The notes under the pieces are model-generated. The model was not told where the DNA came from. It did not search any database and saw only the letters and a list, made by a program, of their open reading frames with translations. Shown in pieces: positions 38,575-48,410 of a stretch of 64,000 nucleotides of DNA. Every line of letters begins with the position of its first letter. The first letter of the stretch is position 1. This DNA is from Pseudomonas sp. FP2196 (GTDB lineage: Bacteria > Pseudomonadota > Gammaproteobacteria > Pseudomonadales > Pseudomonadaceae). The stretch lies in assembly GCF_030687715.1 (NCBI RefSeq), contig NZ_CP117445.1:4701501-4765500 (forward strand), in the 5' to 3' direction. The position numbers were made by a program, and so were the translations under genes.

Positions 38575-38978
38575 TTGACTGTTTCTATAAGTAACGCGAT
38601 TGCGTTATGCGTGCACTAATGTGTAACGCAATCGCCACAAAAAAGTGCATTTTCTAACATCTGATTCGAATATGAACTTTGCTTATAACGATCGAAAACA
38701 ATGGAACACGCTAATCGTCTAAGCCCGCACTAGCGAACTGACTAAGTGCCAGCAAGAGCAGCAAAACCGGGGCCTTCGCGGGGCTTGTTTTTTCTCCCGT
38801 AGTTGGCGTAGAGTTTGTCCACTGTGTTTGCATGGGTCAGCTTGGAATCGTGACCTGGGCAGTAGCCTACAAGTAAGCTACATCCCGCTCGACGTCTTCT
38901 TACTCTCCTGCAACCAGCCCCAGTACTCTTTCATGAGAAAGAGACTGTCATCAATTTATGCGTCAAAGGAAATAAGAA
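38575..38978. other. 404-bp gap before the cold shock gene
   Basis: Holds the inverted repeat at 38596-38635 and a GC-rich segment followed by a T-run near 38787-38793. The remainder, about 200 bases up to 38978, would be a long 5' leader of the cold shock gene if transcription starts in the AT-rich part. I see no coding frame I trust. Confidence 0.6.
38596..38635. repeat. Perfect 12-bp inverted repeat after gcvT
   Basis: GCGATTGCGTTA is mirrored by TAACGCAATCGC with 16 bases between. It begins 22 bases after the gcvT stop. It may end transcription or bind a regulator; no T-run follows directly. Confidence 0.75.
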
Positions 38979-39191
38979 ATGTCCCAACGTCAGAGCGGTA
39001 CCGTCAAGTGGTTTAACGACGAGAAAGGTTTTGGTTTTATCACTCCAGAAAGCGGTCCGGATCTGTTCGTGCATTTCCGCGCTATTCAGGGCAACGGCTT
39101 CAAGAGCCTGAAAGAAGGCCAGAAAGTGACTTTCGTTGCTGTGCAAGGCCAGAAAGGCATGCAGGCTGACGAAGTACAAGCAGAAGCCTGA
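38979..39191 (+). CDS. CspA-family cold shock protein
   Basis: Single cold-shock domain of 70 residues that binds single-stranded RNA/DNA. RNP1 is KGFGFI and RNP2 is [24 protein letters not shown] is the standard core. The upstream leader is long, as is common for csp genes, and a strong terminator follows. A second cold-shock domain, fused to membrane helices, is at 55285. Confidence 0.97.
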   Translation: MSQRQSGTVKWFNDEKGFGFITPESGPDLFVHFRAIQGNGFKSLKEGQKVTFVAVQGQKGMQADEVQAEA

Positions 39192-39204
39192 TACTTCTGT
39201 AACG

Positions 39205-39239
39205 AAAAAGCCCCTGATATTGATATCAGGGGCTTTTTT
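39205..39239 (+). terminator. Rho-independent terminator of the cold shock gene
   Basis: AAAAAGCCCCTGATAT pairs with ATATCAGGGGCTTTTT, with six T at the end. The A-run at the left means it can work both ways. Confidence 0.92.
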
Positions 39240-39289
39240 GTGTGCGCGAATCCGTAAAATGGCGCTTCATTTTGCGTCCAGAGGCCGCC

Positions 39290-39778
39290 ATGTCGAAACA
39301 CCTGCTCACGCCCCAGGGCGACTTTCCTCCCGTTGGCCTCGGCCGTCGTCTGGCAGCGATGTTCTATGACTTTCTGTTGTGCACCGCCCTGCTGATCGTA
39401 ACCGGCTTCATTTATAAACTCATTCAGGCGGCGATCATCGGCGAAGAACGTCTGCGCGTGATGACCGATGCCGGGCAATTGGACGGCGATCCGCTGTATT
39501 CCACCGTATTACTGCTGGTGCTGTTTGCCTTCTTCGCCAAATTCTGGACCCATGGCGGTCAGACGCTGGGCATGCAGGTGTGGGGCATTCGCGTGCAGAA
39601 CGCCAACGGCACGGCGATCAGCCTGTGGCAGGCGCTGTTGCGGTTTATGGTGTCGATTGCTTCATGGCTGTGCGTCGGCCTGGGATTCTTCTGGTCGCTC
39701 TATGACAAGCAGAAGCGCACGTGGCATGACATCTATTCCGATACTCGCGTCGTTCGCGTTCCGAAGAAGAGCAAGTAA
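39290..39778 (+). CDS. RDD-family membrane protein
   Basis: 162 residues from ATG at 39290 (MSKHLLTPQGDFPPVG). The RDD start GRRLAAMFYDFLLCTALLIV gives the Arg-Asp signature and first helix. Two more helices follow (STVLLLVLFAFFAKFWT and LLRFMVSIASWLCVGLGFFW). It ends KKSK. Function is unknown; some RDD proteins act in ion transport. Confidence 0.88.
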   Translation: MSKHLLTPQGDFPPVGLGRRLAAMFYDFLLCTALLIVTGFIYKLIQAAIIGEERLRVMTDAGQLDGDPLYSTVLLLVLFAFFAKFWTHGGQTLGMQVWGIRVQNANGTAISLWQALLRFMVSIASWLCVGLGFFWSLYDKQKRTWHDIYSDTRVVRVPKKSK

Positions 39779-39799
39779 TTTCCAGACGCCGAATACCAA

Positions 39800-39889
39800 T
39801 GTAGGAGTGAGCCTGCTCGCGATAGCGGTATGTCAGTCAACATATTCGTTGTTTGACACAGCGCTATCGCGAGCAGGCTCACTCCTACA
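39800..39889. repeat. REPIN-like doublet, GTAGGAGTGAGCC type
   Basis: TGTAGGAGTGAGCCTGCTCG at the left and CGAGCAGGCTCACTCCTACA at the right, between the convergent RDD and nadA genes. Confidence 0.92.
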
Positions 39890-39913
39890 GGTTTGTTTGT
39901 TGCCTGAAAGACC

Positions 39914-40972
39914 TCAGGCGTTACCGGCCAGCTTCATCCGTGCAGCCTGAGTGAAATCCAGCATCCGCTTCAACGGCCGAATCGCCTGCGGAATCAACGC
40001 CGGATCAACAAAGATCTCGTTCGTCCCTTCCTTCAAGCTCTTGAGCACGCGCTCAAGAGTGTTCATGGCCATCCACGGGCAATGCGCGCAACTGCGGCAC
40101 GCTGCGCCGTTACCGGCAGTTGGCGCCTCGATGAAGACCTTGTCCGGGCATAGCTGCTGCATCTTGTAGAAAATGCCGCGATCAGTGGCGACGATCAGAG
40201 TCTTGTTCGGCAAGGACTGCGCAGCGGCGATCAATTGGCTGGTGGAACCAACAGCATCCGCCAGTTCGATTACCGATGTCGGCGACTCCGGGTGCACTAG
40301 AATCGCTGCATCCGGGTACAACGCCTTCATATCCTCGAGCTGCTTGGATTTGAACTCTTCGTGGACGATACAGGCACCGTCCCAGAGCAGCATGTCGGCG
40401 CCGGTCTTGCGCTGAATGTAGGTGCCCAGGTGCTTGTCCGGCCCCCAGATGATGGTTTCGCCGTTGTCCATCAGGCTTTCGACGATCTCCAGTGCGCAAC
40501 TTGACGTCACCACCCAGTCGGCCCGGGCTTTCACGGCGGCAGACGTGTTGGCGTAAACCACCACCGTGCGTTCCGGATGCTGATCGCAGAACGCTGAGAA
40601 CTCGTCTACCGGACAACCCAGATCCAGCGAGCACGTCGCTTCCAGGGTCGGCATCAGCACACGTTTTTCCGGATTGAGAATCTTCGCGGTCTCACCCATG
40701 AACTTCACGCCGGCGACTACCACGGTCTTGGCCGGATGAGCGTTGCCAAAGCGGGCCATTTCCAGGGAGTCGGAGACACAGCCGCCGGTTTCTTCGGCCA
40801 AAGCCTGAATCACCGGATCGCAATAAAAGTGGGCCACCAGCACCGCGTCCTGAGCCTTGAGCTCGGCGGCGATGGCAGAACGGTAATAAGCCTCTTCCTC
40901 GGCGGTCAGCGGTTTGGGCTGTTTCGCGTCGAGATGAGCTTGAACCAGAAGGCGTTCGGAAATCTGCGTCAT
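39914..40972 (-). CDS. nadA: Quinolinate synthase
   Basis: Makes quinolinate from iminoaspartate and dihydroxyacetone phosphate in NAD synthesis. ATG at 40972 ([20 protein letters not shown]) gives 352 residues; the frame from 41071 runs through promoter DNA. The three cluster Cys sites are in [21 protein letters not shown] and [33 protein letters not shown] holds the substrate Tyr/His loop. Confidence 0.96.
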   Translation of the reverse strand: MTQISERLLVQAHLDAKQPKPLTAEEEAYYRSAIAAELKAQDAVLVAHFYCDPVIQALAEETGGCVSDSLEMARFGNAHPAKTVVVAGVKFMGETAKILNPEKRVLMPTLEATCSLDLGCPVDEFSAFCDQHPERTVVVYANTSAAVKARADWVVTSSCALEIVESLMDNGETIIWGPDKHLGTYIQRKTGADMLLWDGACIVHEEFKSKQLEDMKALYPDAAILVHPESPTSVIELADAVGSTSQLIAAAQSLPNKTLIVATDRGIFYKMQQLCPDKVFIEAPTAGNGAACRSCAHCPWMAMNTLERVLKSLKEGTNEIFVDPALIPQAIRPLKRMLDFTQAARMKLAGNA

Positions 40973-41182
40973 GTTCGCAAGACCTGCAGGCGCTTTCGCG
41001 CGAAAGTCGAGTATACACCCGGCTCCGGACCACTTGAGGGTACCGCCGGGAGAGTGAGTTTTATCAGGCACGGACAGCGTTGAAGCTGCGCAAGGCTACA
41101 GAATATCCCGTGGATACAAAAGATGATTCTGACCTGCGTCAGCGCTGCCCGCACTGAAACAACGCATGCCCGAATTGCAGAC

Positions 41183-41226
41183 AAAAAAAAACCCGGAAAT
41201 CCTCACTTTCGTGGGCCTTCCGGATT
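41183..41226 (-). terminator. Terminator downstream of tRNA-Lys
   Basis: On the minus strand CCGGAA pairs with TTCCGG, with an inner CAC-GAAA-GTG stem, followed by G and a run of eight or nine T. Confidence 0.8.
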
Positions 41227-41243
41227 TTCTAAACCGCCAAATA

Positions 41244-41319
41244 TGGTGGGTCGTGTGGGATTCGAACCTACGACCAATTGGTTAAAAGCCAACTGCTCTA
41301 CCAACTGAGCTAACGACCC
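41244..41319 (-). tRNA. tRNA-Lys (anticodon TTT)
   Basis: The 76-base minus-strand sequence starts GGGTCGTTAGCTCAGTTGGT and ends in an encoded CCA. The acceptor arm GGGTCGT pairs with ACGACCC. The anticodon loop CTTTTAA carries TTT. The T-arm has GGTTCGAATCC. It is on the same strand as queC, downstream of it. Confidence 0.97.
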
Positions 41320-41381
41320 GCTGTGTGGTGGCGCGTATAATACTGATTTTTAAGGACTATTCAACACCTTTTTGAAAATAA

Positions 41382-42074
41382 TCAAAAATAAGGTGTTGGA
41401 TCGCTCACGCCGGCCGCCGCAAAGCCTTCCGCACGCAGGCGGCAGCTGTCGCATTTACCGCATGCACGGCCATTATCATCGGCCTGATAGCAGGAAACGG
41501 TGAGGCCATAATCGACGCCGAGCTTCACGCCAGCCTGGACGATCTGCGCCTTGCTCAGGTTCTGCAGTGGCGCCTGAATGCGGAAGCCATTGCCTTCAAC
41601 CCCAGCCTTGGTAGCCAGATTGGCCATGCGCTCAAAGGACTCGATAAACTCGGGACGGCAATCCGGATAACCGGAATAATCCACCGCATTCACACCAATA
41701 AAGATGTCACGGGCACCGAGCACTTCAGCCCAGCCCAGTGCCAGCGACAGGAAAACGGTATTGCGCGCCGGCACGTAAGTCACCGGGATGCCCTCGCCCA
41801 GCTCTTCAGGAATCTCGATGCTGGTGTCCGTCAGGGCCGAACCGCCCATGCCGTTCAGATTCAGACCGATCACCTTGTGCTCGATCACACCGAGGTCGCG
41901 GGCAACACGTGCAGCAGCATGCAATTCGGCGTGCGAACGCTGACCGTAATCGAAGCTCATGGTGTAGCAGCTATAGCCTTCGGCGCGAGCCATGGCTACG
42001 ACCGTCGCCGAGTCCAGGCCGCCAGACAGCAAAATGACTGCGCGTTTGTCGGTAGTGTTCAGTTGCTCAGTCAT
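41382..42074 (-). CDS. queC: 7-Cyano-7-deazaguanine synthase
   Basis: Turns carboxy-deazaguanine to preQ0 with ATP and ammonia, for queuosine in tRNA. It has 230 residues. The PP-loop is [11 protein letters not shown] at the N-terminus. Zinc ligands are in the C-terminal [17 protein letters not shown]. queE lies 1 base upstream of the queC start. Confidence 0.96.
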   Translation of the reverse strand: MTEQLNTTDKRAVILLSGGLDSATVVAMARAEGYSCYTMSFDYGQRSHAELHAAARVARDLGVIEHKVIGLNLNGMGGSALTDTSIEIPEELGEGIPVTYVPARNTVFLSLALGWAEVLGARDIFIGVNAVDYSGYPDCRPEFIESFERMANLATKAGVEGNGFRIQAPLQNLSKAQIVQAGVKLGVDYGLTVSCYQADDNGRACGKCDSCRLRAEGFAAAGVSDPTPYF

Positions 42075-42075
42075 G

Positions 42076-42723
42076 TCAGCGCCCCGGCTCGTCGTTCCAA
42101 AGATATTTATGCAGTTGCAATTGCAGGCGTACCGGCAGGTTATCCGCTACGACCCAATCTGCCAGATCCCGCGCATTCAAGTCGTGGTGACTTGGCGAGA
42201 ACAGGACTTCACCGGCACGTTGGTCGAGTCCGTACTGAATCAACTTGGAAACGGCCCAGTCGTAGTCTTCCCGCGAGCAGATGACAAACTTCACCTGATC
42301 GTTGGGGGTCAGCAGTTCGATATTCTCGTATCGGTTGCGATGCGCTTCTTTCGAGCCCGGTGTTTTCAGGTCGACGACACGACTGACGCGTGGATCAACA
42401 GCGCAAATGTCGAGAGCACCGCTGGTTTCCAGCGAGACCTCGTAACCGGCATCACACAACTGCTTGAGTAAAGGAATGGCATTAGGCTGTGCCAGAGGCT
42501 CACCGCCGGTGACGCATACATAGCGCGGACGGAATCCGGCTACTTGCTCGAGGATATCGTCGAGGGTGCGGACGGTGCCGCCACTGAACGCATAGGCACT
42601 GTCGCAGTATTGGCAACGCAAAGGGCAACCGGTCAGACGCACAAAAACAGTGGGCAGCCCGGCAGTCCGCGTTTCCCCCTGCAAAGAGTAGAAAACTTCG
42701 GTGATTCTCAATGTGTCTTGCAT
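42076..42723 (-). CDS. queE: 7-Carboxy-7-deazaguanine synthase (radical SAM)
   Basis: Rearranges carboxy-tetrahydropterin to carboxy-deazaguanine. ATG at 42723 ([17 protein letters not shown]) gives 215 residues; a GTG at 42732 is possible. The cluster motif is CPLRCQYC (CX3CX2C), followed by [22 protein letters not shown] is the SAM-binding GGE motif. It is almost fused to queC, so they are one unit behind the cpoB terminator. Confidence 0.95.
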   Translation of the reverse strand: MQDTLRITEVFYSLQGETRTAGLPTVFVRLTGCPLRCQYCDSAYAFSGGTVRTLDDILEQVAGFRPRYVCVTGGEPLAQPNAIPLLKQLCDAGYEVSLETSGALDICAVDPRVSRVVDLKTPGSKEAHRNRYENIELLTPNDQVKFVICSREDYDWAVSKLIQYGLDQRAGEVLFSPSHHDLNARDLADWVVADNLPVRLQLQLHKYLWNDEPGR

Positions 42724-42841
42724 AGTCGCCACGGGCGTAACAGCTAAACAGGCTGTCCGCCTCCGTCAGGCACTTCAGGCAATCCCGCCAACGCGCAGAC
42801 CACTAGAAGCGTGTTTCAGAAAAAGGGCGTGAATTCTAACG

Positions 42842-42867
42842 AAAAAACCCGCGACAGGCGCGGGTTT
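42842..42867 (-). terminator. Terminator after cpoB
   Basis: On the minus strand AAACCCGCG and CGCGGGTTT form the stem with a CCTGT loop, then TTTTTT-type tail. Confidence 0.88.
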
Positions 42868-42887
42868 CTTCCAAAGGGTCAAGCAAC

Positions 42888-43721
42888 TTACATTCGTTGC
42901 AGATCGCGTTGGGCCAACTGAGCGGCAGATGTGCCCGGATATTGGGCAACAACCTGCTGCAGAATGCCTTTTACCTTGTCGTTATGACCCAGGCGGCGCT
43001 CTACATCAGCCAGCTTGTACAGCGAGTCCGGCACTTTGGCGTGCTTGGGATACAGTTGCGAAACCCTGGCAAATGCTTGACCTGCACCTTGCAGATCACC
43101 TTTGGCCAGGTTCACTTCACCCAACCAGTATTGGGCGTTGCCCGCATATTGGCTGTTCGGGTATTTGCGCAGGAAAGCGGCGAAAGCCTGGCTGGCCTTG
43201 TCGAAATCCTTGGCTTTGATCAGGTCGAAAGCGGCATCGTAATACAGCTTTTCCTTGGCCGGATCACCCGGTTCGCTACTCGCAGCAGGTGCCTGGGCAG
43301 CAGCCCCGGCGCCAGCGGCAGCACCGGCAGCAGCACTTGCATCGCCACCGGTAGAAGAATTCTCAGGAGTCGCGGCAGGTGCAACACCGGATCCTATGCG
43401 CCGATCAAGATCCTGGTATCGCTCCAGGGATTCTTGCTTCATGCGCGCAACCTGATTCTGCAGTTCTTCAATCACACCTTGCTGGCGCGAAATCTGATCC
43501 TGCATTTGTTGCAGTTGGTTGAACAGCATGCCTTGTGCCGAGGCAGGGGCCGAAGCCGCTCCCCCGGCATAGGCGCCGTTCGTACCGTAACCCGCAGGCG
43601 GATAACTACTCCCGCTATTGTTATAACCGGAGTTGTCATCGACCACAGGAACCGCAGCCAACGCCGCAAGCGGCGCGAGGCTGAGAGCCAGAACAGTTAC
43701 AGCACGACGGCACGTTCGCAT
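42888..43721 (-). CDS. cpoB: Cell division coordinator CpoB (YbgF)
   Basis: Periplasmic Tol-associated protein, 277 residues, that links outer-membrane constriction with septal peptidoglycan work. The signal peptide is VTVLALSLAPLAALA. The N-terminal coiled coil is in LFNQLQQMQDQISRQQGVIE and on. A low-complexity Ala/Gly linker (about 120-150) follows. Three TPR-like repeats come after, with YYDAAFDLIKAKDFDKASQA and YWLGEVNLAKGDLQGAGQAF. It is last in the tol-pal series. Confidence 0.94.
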   Translation of the reverse strand: MRTCRRAVTVLALSLAPLAALAAVPVVDDNSGYNNSGSSYPPAGYGTNGAYAGGAASAPASAQGMLFNQLQQMQDQISRQQGVIEELQNQVARMKQESLERYQDLDRRIGSGVAPAATPENSSTGGDASAAAGAAAGAGAAAQAPAASSEPGDPAKEKLYYDAAFDLIKAKDFDKASQAFAAFLRKYPNSQYAGNAQYWLGEVNLAKGDLQGAGQAFARVSQLYPKHAKVPDSLYKLADVERRLGHNDKVKGILQQVVAQYPGTSAAQLAQRDLQRM

Positions 43722-43727
43722 ATCGAA

Positions 43728-44225
43728 TTACTTACGCAGTTCGACGCGACGGTTTTGAGCCCAGGACTGCTCGTCGTTGCCGGTAGCAACTGGACGCTCT
43801 TCGCCGTAGGAAACCAGTTCCAGCTGAGCTGGGGAAACACCTTGCAGTACCAGGTAGCGTTGAACGGCTTTCGCACGACGCTCGCCCAGTGCCATGTTGT
43901 ACTCACGAGTACCACGTTCGTCGGTGTTGCCTTCCAGAACAACGCGAGCGCCGTTTGCTTTCAGGTCTTTGGCGTGAACGTCCAGAGCGCGCATGGCTTC
44001 TGGCTTCAGGTCCGAGCTGTCGTATTCGAAGTAGAAGGTGGTGATTGCGCGCAGAGCAGCTTCTTCGCTCAGGGAACCGTCAACGGCACCAGTGTTTGCG
44101 CCGTAACCAGCGTTTGGATCAACAGCGCCTTCACCGGCGTTGTCGCCGCCTTTGGACGAGCAACCTACAGCTACAGCCATGGCCAGAGCCAGCGCAGCAA
44201 ATTTACCAAACTTCAGCATTTCCAT
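43728..44225 (-). CDS. pal: Peptidoglycan-associated lipoprotein Pal
   Basis: Outer-membrane lipoprotein of 165 residues. The lipobox is AVAVGCSSK, with the lipid-carrying Cys at about residue 22. The OmpA-like peptidoglycan-binding domain includes [10 protein letters not shown] and [20 protein letters not shown], with the conserved diaminopimelate-binding Asp and Arg. Six bases separate it from cpoB. Confidence 0.97.
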   Translation of the reverse strand: MEMLKFGKFAALALAMAVAVGCSSKGGDNAGEGAVDPNAGYGANTGAVDGSLSEEAALRAITTFYFEYDSSDLKPEAMRALDVHAKDLKANGARVVLEGNTDERGTREYNMALGERRAKAVQRYLVLQGVSPAQLELVSYGEERPVATGNDEQSWAQNRRVELRK

Positions 44226-44277
44226 CGTGAAACTCCTAATGAACCCCAGTGTGTTAAGTAAAACGTGTAGCGCCCGC

Positions 44278-45579
44278 TCACTTCAGGTAAGGGGACCAGG
44301 ACGGTTCTCTGACTTCGCCTTGAGCGGTAGGAAGCGGGAGCCTAACGCGTCCATTGATGGACACGAGCATCAAGACTCCCCGGCCCTGTTGGCGGGTGGC
44401 GTAGATTACCATGGTGCCGTTGGGCGCAACAGTGGGTGACTCGTCCAGAGTGCTATCAGTGAGGATCTTTACACTACCTCGCTGCAAATCCTGGGCCGCC
44501 ACCTTGAAATTGGTGAAACCGTCTTGACGATGGATCATCACCAAAGTCTTTTCATCAGCCGACAGTTTCGGGTTGGCGTTGTAGTTGCCCACGAACGTCA
44601 CACGCTCGGCACCGCCGCCGCTGGCGCTGGTTTTGTAGATCTGCGGCTTGCCGCCACGGTCCGAGGTGAAGTAGATGGTCGAGCCATCCTTGCCCCAGTA
44701 CGGTTCGGTGTTGATGCCCGGGCCCGCAGTGACACGATTGATCTGACGCGAAGCCAGATTCATGACGTAGATGTCCGGGTTACCGTCTTTCGACAGCACG
44801 AACGCCAGACGATCGCCATTCGGGGACCAGGCTGGTGCGCCATTCAGGCCTTCGAAGTTGGTGATCTGCTCACGGCGACCGGTGTCGATGTTCTGCATGA
44901 AGATCCGCGGACGCTTCTGTTCAAACGACACGTAGGCGATGCGCTTGCCATCCGGCGCGAAGCGCGGCGACAGGATCGGCTCACGCGATTGCAACAGAGT
45001 CACGGCGCGCGCACCGTCATAGTCCGAACGCTGCAGGGTGTAACGGGTGTTCTTCTCGGAGAAGCGTTCAGCCGTTACGTACAACAGACGGGTCGAAAAC
45101 GCACCTTGAATACCGGTGAGTTTTTCGAACGACTGGTCCGAGATGAAGTGCGCCATGTCGCGCAATTGCTCGGTAGTGCCGGAAACACTGCCGTCAGCCA
45201 CTTTCTGCTCGGTGGCAACGTTGAACAGCGCCCATTGCACCTGCAGGCGACCGCCCGCTGGAGCGATGCTGCCGACCATCATGTATTGAGCACCCACCGC
45301 CTTCCAGTCACGGAAGATGATTTCGCTCGGCTGGCTTGGCTGGCTGATCATGTTTTGCTTTGGAATAGGCGAGTAGTAGCCCGAGTTGCGCAAATCGTTA
45401 CCAATGATTTCAGCCATGTCGTCCGGCAGCACGGCACCGCCCTGCATGCCGAACGGTACAACGGCGATCGGAGTAGCCCGATCGCTGCCGCTGGTGACCA
45501 GAATGTTCTTTTCATCAGCCATCGCGATCCCTGCCATGCAGCAGATCACGACCAGCATTCCTCGAAGAAGGTTTCTCAC
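44278..45579 (-). CDS. tolB: Tol-Pal system beta-propeller protein TolB
   Basis: Periplasmic protein of 433 residues that binds Pal and TolA. The start is GTG at 45579, overlapping the tolA stop in GTGA. A signal peptide ([12 protein letters not shown]) comes first, then an N-terminal domain and a six-bladed propeller. Repeats such as [20 protein letters not shown] and [20 protein letters not shown] mark the blades. Confidence 0.97.
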   Translation of the reverse strand: MRNLLRGMLVVICCMAGIAMADEKNILVTSGSDRATPIAVVPFGMQGGAVLPDDMAEIIGNDLRNSGYYSPIPKQNMISQPSQPSEIIFRDWKAVGAQYMMVGSIAPAGGRLQVQWALFNVATEQKVADGSVSGTTEQLRDMAHFISDQSFEKLTGIQGAFSTRLLYVTAERFSEKNTRYTLQRSDYDGARAVTLLQSREPILSPRFAPDGKRIAYVSFEQKRPRIFMQNIDTGRREQITNFEGLNGAPAWSPNGDRLAFVLSKDGNPDIYVMNLASRQINRVTAGPGINTEPYWGKDGSTIYFTSDRGGKPQIYKTSASGGGAERVTFVGNYNANPKLSADEKTLVMIHRQDGFTNFKVAAQDLQRGSVKILTDSTLDESPTVAPNGTMVIYATRQQGRGVLMLVSINGRVRLPLPTAQGEVREPSWSPYLK

Positions 45580-46655
45580 AAGGCTAGATCCTCAGGTGTG
45601 AATGTCATCTTGAATGAACGATACGGAGCGAAATCGCTCGGCTTCATTCCCTGCATTTCTGTCAAACGTCCAATATTCTTGACCGCTGCGACTGCCGAAG
45701 CATCGAACGGACCGTCGCCACTGGATTTGGCCACGCTGACCGAAGTCACCGTACCGTCCGGCAACATGCCGATCTGCAGCACCACCGTCATGCCTTTGCG
45801 TGCTGAAGGTGGGCGAGCCCAGCCCTCTGCTGCTCGCGCACGAATCAGGTCATCAAAACTGCCCGCGACTTCGTCACCCTGCTCATCGGCCAAGGCCTGC
45901 TGACGCTGTGGCGTGTCGGAAAGCAAATCTGCCAAGGCCTGAGCCTTTTTGTCTTCGGTAGATTTACGTGCCGCATCCTGCGCTTTCTTCTTCGCAGCAT
46001 CGGCAGCAGCTTTCTTCTTCGCTTCGTCGGCGATTTTCTTCTTCGCCTCTTCAGCTTCAGCTTTCTTCTTGGCGTCTTCGGCGGCTTTCTTCTTCGCGTC
46101 TTCGACAATCTTCTTCTTGGCTTCTTCAGCGGCTGCTTTCTTGGCCTCTTCTTCAGCAGCCTTTTTGGCTTCTTCTTCAGATTTCTTCTTGGCTATATCA
46201 GCCAATTGTTTCTCTTCTGCCTTCTTGGCTTCGGCGGTCTTCTTCGCTTCATCGGCTTTTTTGGCTTCGTCAGCCTTTTTCGCCTCGTCCGCTTTTTTCG
46301 ACTCGTCGGCCTTCTTGGCTTCCTCGGCCTTTTGAGCCGCTTCTTCTTTCTTTTGTTCCGCAGCTTTCACCGCTTCCTGCTCGACCTTTTTCTGCTCCAT
46401 CTGCTCGACTTCGGTCTGGCGCGCGGCGGATTTCTTCGCCTCACCCGCAATCTTCTGATTGGTCTGGGTGGTTGCCTGACTTTTCGATTTCAGTTGGTAC
46501 AGGGTCGCCTGGACAATCGGCTTGGCCGGCGGCAGCTCTGGTGTAAACGCGAAACTGACAAACAGCATGCCGAACACCAGCACGTGCAAGACAATCGCCC
46601 AGACACTAGGCCAGAAGAAGCTTTCCGAGGCGGACGGCTCTCGCTGTTGCTGCAT
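45576..46655 (-). CDS. tolA: Cell-envelope protein TolA
   Basis: Spans the periplasm, linking the TolQR motor to TolB/Pal. It has 359 residues. One N-terminal helix is [20 protein letters not shown] long Lys/Ala/Glu-rich helix (about residues 70-245) contains near-tandem ADEAKK units. The C-terminal domain has [20 protein letters not shown] and [20 protein letters not shown]. The ATG shares its A with the tolR stop. Low-complexity coding DNA creates antisense Phe/Ser-rich frames that are not genes. Confidence 0.96.
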   Translation of the reverse strand: MQQQREPSASESFFWPSVWAIVLHVLVFGMLFVSFAFTPELPPAKPIVQATLYQLKSKSQATTQTNQKIAGEAKKSAARQTEVEQMEQKKVEQEAVKAAEQKKEEAAQKAEEAKKADESKKADEAKKADEAKKADEAKKTAEAKKAEEKQLADIAKKKSEEEAKKAAEEEAKKAAAEEAKKKIVEDAKKKAAEDAKKKAEAEEAKKKIADEAKKKAAADAAKKKAQDAARKSTEDKKAQALADLLSDTPQRQQALADEQGDEVAGSFDDLIRARAAEGWARPPSARKGMTVVLQIGMLPDGTVTSVSVAKSSGDGPFDASAVAAVKNIGRLTEMQGMKPSDFAPYRSFKMTFTPEDLAL

Positions 46656-47116
46656 CAGGGAGCCTCGGTAATCAAACCAACATTACCGACCCCGGCTTTC
46701 TGCAACCCGCCCATGGCGCCCATGACGGAACCATAATCGACGGTTTTATCACCGCGAATAAAGACCTGGGTACGCTTGCCGTTACCGTTGCCGGCCGCGA
46801 TGATTTTGGTCACCGCATCGGTCATCTGCGGCAGGGTCAGAGCCCTGTCCTGTTGCTTTTCGGTGTCGACTTCGCTGCCAAGGTTCCAGTAATAGGTCTT
46901 GTCAGCCTTGATCGAAATGGTCAGGACCTGGGTGTTGTTGTCCTGCGGCAAGGCTTCGCTGGAAACCTTGGGCAGATCAACTTTCACGCCCTGATTGAGC
47001 ATCGGCGCGGTTACCATGAAGATGACCAGCAGCACCAACATCACGTCGATGTAAGGCACCACGTTCATCTCGGCGACCGGCTTGCGCTTTTTGCGAGCTC
47101 GAGCGATTAAAGCCAT
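46655..47116 (-). CDS. tolR: Tol-Pal proton-channel subunit TolR
   Basis: Inner-membrane protein of 153 residues, ExbD family. One helix near the N-terminus, MNVVPYIDVMLVLLVIFMVT, carries the proton-binding Asp. The rest is a periplasmic domain (VFIRGDKTVDYGSVMGAMGG). It is 14 bases from tolQ and overlaps the tolA start. Confidence 0.96.
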   Translation of the reverse strand: MALIARARKKRKPVAEMNVVPYIDVMLVLLVIFMVTAPMLNQGVKVDLPKVSSEALPQDNNTQVLTISIKADKTYYWNLGSEVDTEKQQDRALTLPQMTDAVTKIIAAGNGNGKRTQVFIRGDKTVDYGSVMGAMGGLQKAGVGNVGLITEAP

Positions 47117-47130
47117 TGGAAATTACCTGC

Positions 47131-47826
47131 TTATTCTTCGCTGGTGTGCACTTTGCGGTGCAGGATCGCCTGGAATTCATCGGCGAAGGTGTAGTAACGG
47201 CCCAGCAGGGTTTCGCTGCGAGCTGCAAAACGGTTGTAAGCGATTACTGCAGGAATTGCCGCGAACAGGCCGATCGCCGTGGCGATCAGTGCTTCGGCAA
47301 TACCCGGGGCCACAGTGGCCAGGGTGGCTTGCTGGGCGCTGGCCAGACCGCGGAAGGAGTTCATGATGCCCCAAACGGTACCGAACAGGCCGATGTACGG
47401 GCTGACCGAACCAACGGTGGCGAGGAACGGCAGGCTCTGCTCCAGCTTCTCTTCTTCGCGGGAGATGGCCACACGCATGGCACGGGCCACGCCTTCCATC
47501 ACCGCCTCAGGATCGACACCTGGCTGCTGACGCAGACGGGAGAACTCTTTGAAACCGGCGCGGAAGATTTGCTCGACGCCCGAATCCGGATCCGGGTTGC
47601 TACCCGCCTGACGGTACAGCTTGGACAGATCGATACCCGACCAGAAGCGCTCCTCGAAGCTCTCCAGGGCGCGTCGACCGGCACGCAGCAGGTTGCTGCG
47701 CTGAAAGATCATGATCCATGAGGTCACCGATGCGGCCACCAGAGTCAACATTACCAACTGCACCACGATGCTGGCATTGCTGACCAGGCTCCACATGGAG
47801 GAATGGTCGACGACGTTAGCTTCCAC
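47131..47826 (-). CDS. tolQ: Tol-Pal proton-channel subunit TolQ
   Basis: Inner-membrane protein of 231 residues, ExbB/MotA family, with three helices. The first is [20 protein letters not shown]. The pore helices contain [17 protein letters not shown] and [20 protein letters not shown]. It makes the motor with TolR. Its start lies 11 bases inside the ybgC end. Confidence 0.97.
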   Translation of the reverse strand: MEANVVDHSSMWSLVSNASIVVQLVMLTLVAASVTSWIMIFQRSNLLRAGRRALESFEERFWSGIDLSKLYRQAGSNPDPDSGVEQIFRAGFKEFSRLRQQPGVDPEAVMEGVARAMRVAISREEEKLEQSLPFLATVGSVSPYIGLFGTVWGIMNSFRGLASAQQATLATVAPGIAEALIATAIGLFAAIPAVIAYNRFAARSETLLGRYYTFADEFQAILHRKVHTSEE

Positions 47827-48283
47827 GCTTTATCTCCTGCTTTGAGTGTGTACCCGGGCCGCCCGCGTCGGCGAAGGCCGCACGCAGGTCTTCGGGAAGG
47901 GCCCGGGGTTTCAAACTGTTAGTGCGCACACAGGCCACCAAAAACTGCCCTTCGCAGAGCAGCACATTATCCGCAGCCCGCCTGACCTGCTGTTTAAAGC
48001 GCAGGCTGGCGCGGTTCAATTCGATTACTTCAGCGCTTACCAACAGCTCGTCGTCCAGTCGCGCCGGCGCGTGATAGCGCGCTTCGCTGGAATGCACGAC
48101 AAACAACAGATCCTCCCCTGCCAGCTGCGATTGGGCAAAGCCCAGCTCGCGGAGCCGCTCGGTTCGAGCCCGTTCCATAAACTTGAGGTAATTAACGTAA
48201 TACACGATGCCGCCCGCATCGGTGTCCTCGTAATAAACGCGACAACGATGTGCGAACGGCTCAAGCCCGTTTTGCGCGCGCAT
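47816..48283 (-). CDS. ybgC: Tol-Pal-associated acyl-CoA thioesterase YbgC
   Basis: Hot-dog-fold thioesterase of 155 residues. The catalytic segment is [19 protein letters not shown], with the family Asp. The role in lipid turnover at the cell envelope is unclear even in E. coli. First gene of the tol-pal series. Confidence 0.94.
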   Translation of the reverse strand: MRAQNGLEPFAHRCRVYYEDTDAGGIVYYVNYLKFMERARTERLRELGFAQSQLAGEDLLFVVHSSEARYHAPARLDDELLVSAEVIELNRASLRFKQQVRRAADNVLLCEGQFLVACVRTNSLKPRALPEDLRAAFADAGGPGTHSKQEIKRGS

Positions 48284-48410
48284 ACTCTAGTGCTTACTCC
48301 TCAGGTTGCCAATCCGGCCAGGCAACTGTTTTTCATTGTTCAAAGGCTTTACCGCAAAAGTACCGTCCTCAGACAGTACAAACCCTGAATAAATCGACAA
48401 CAAATGTGTA

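Noticed and set aside
38765..38793. GC-rich stretch followed by T-run before the cold shock gene as a terminator
   Set aside because: The two G-rich halves cannot pair well with each other, so no convincing stem forms.
45949..46736. Phe/Ser-rich frames opposite tolA that look like membrane proteins
   Set aside because: They are the complement of Lys/Glu/Ala codons in the TolA helix.
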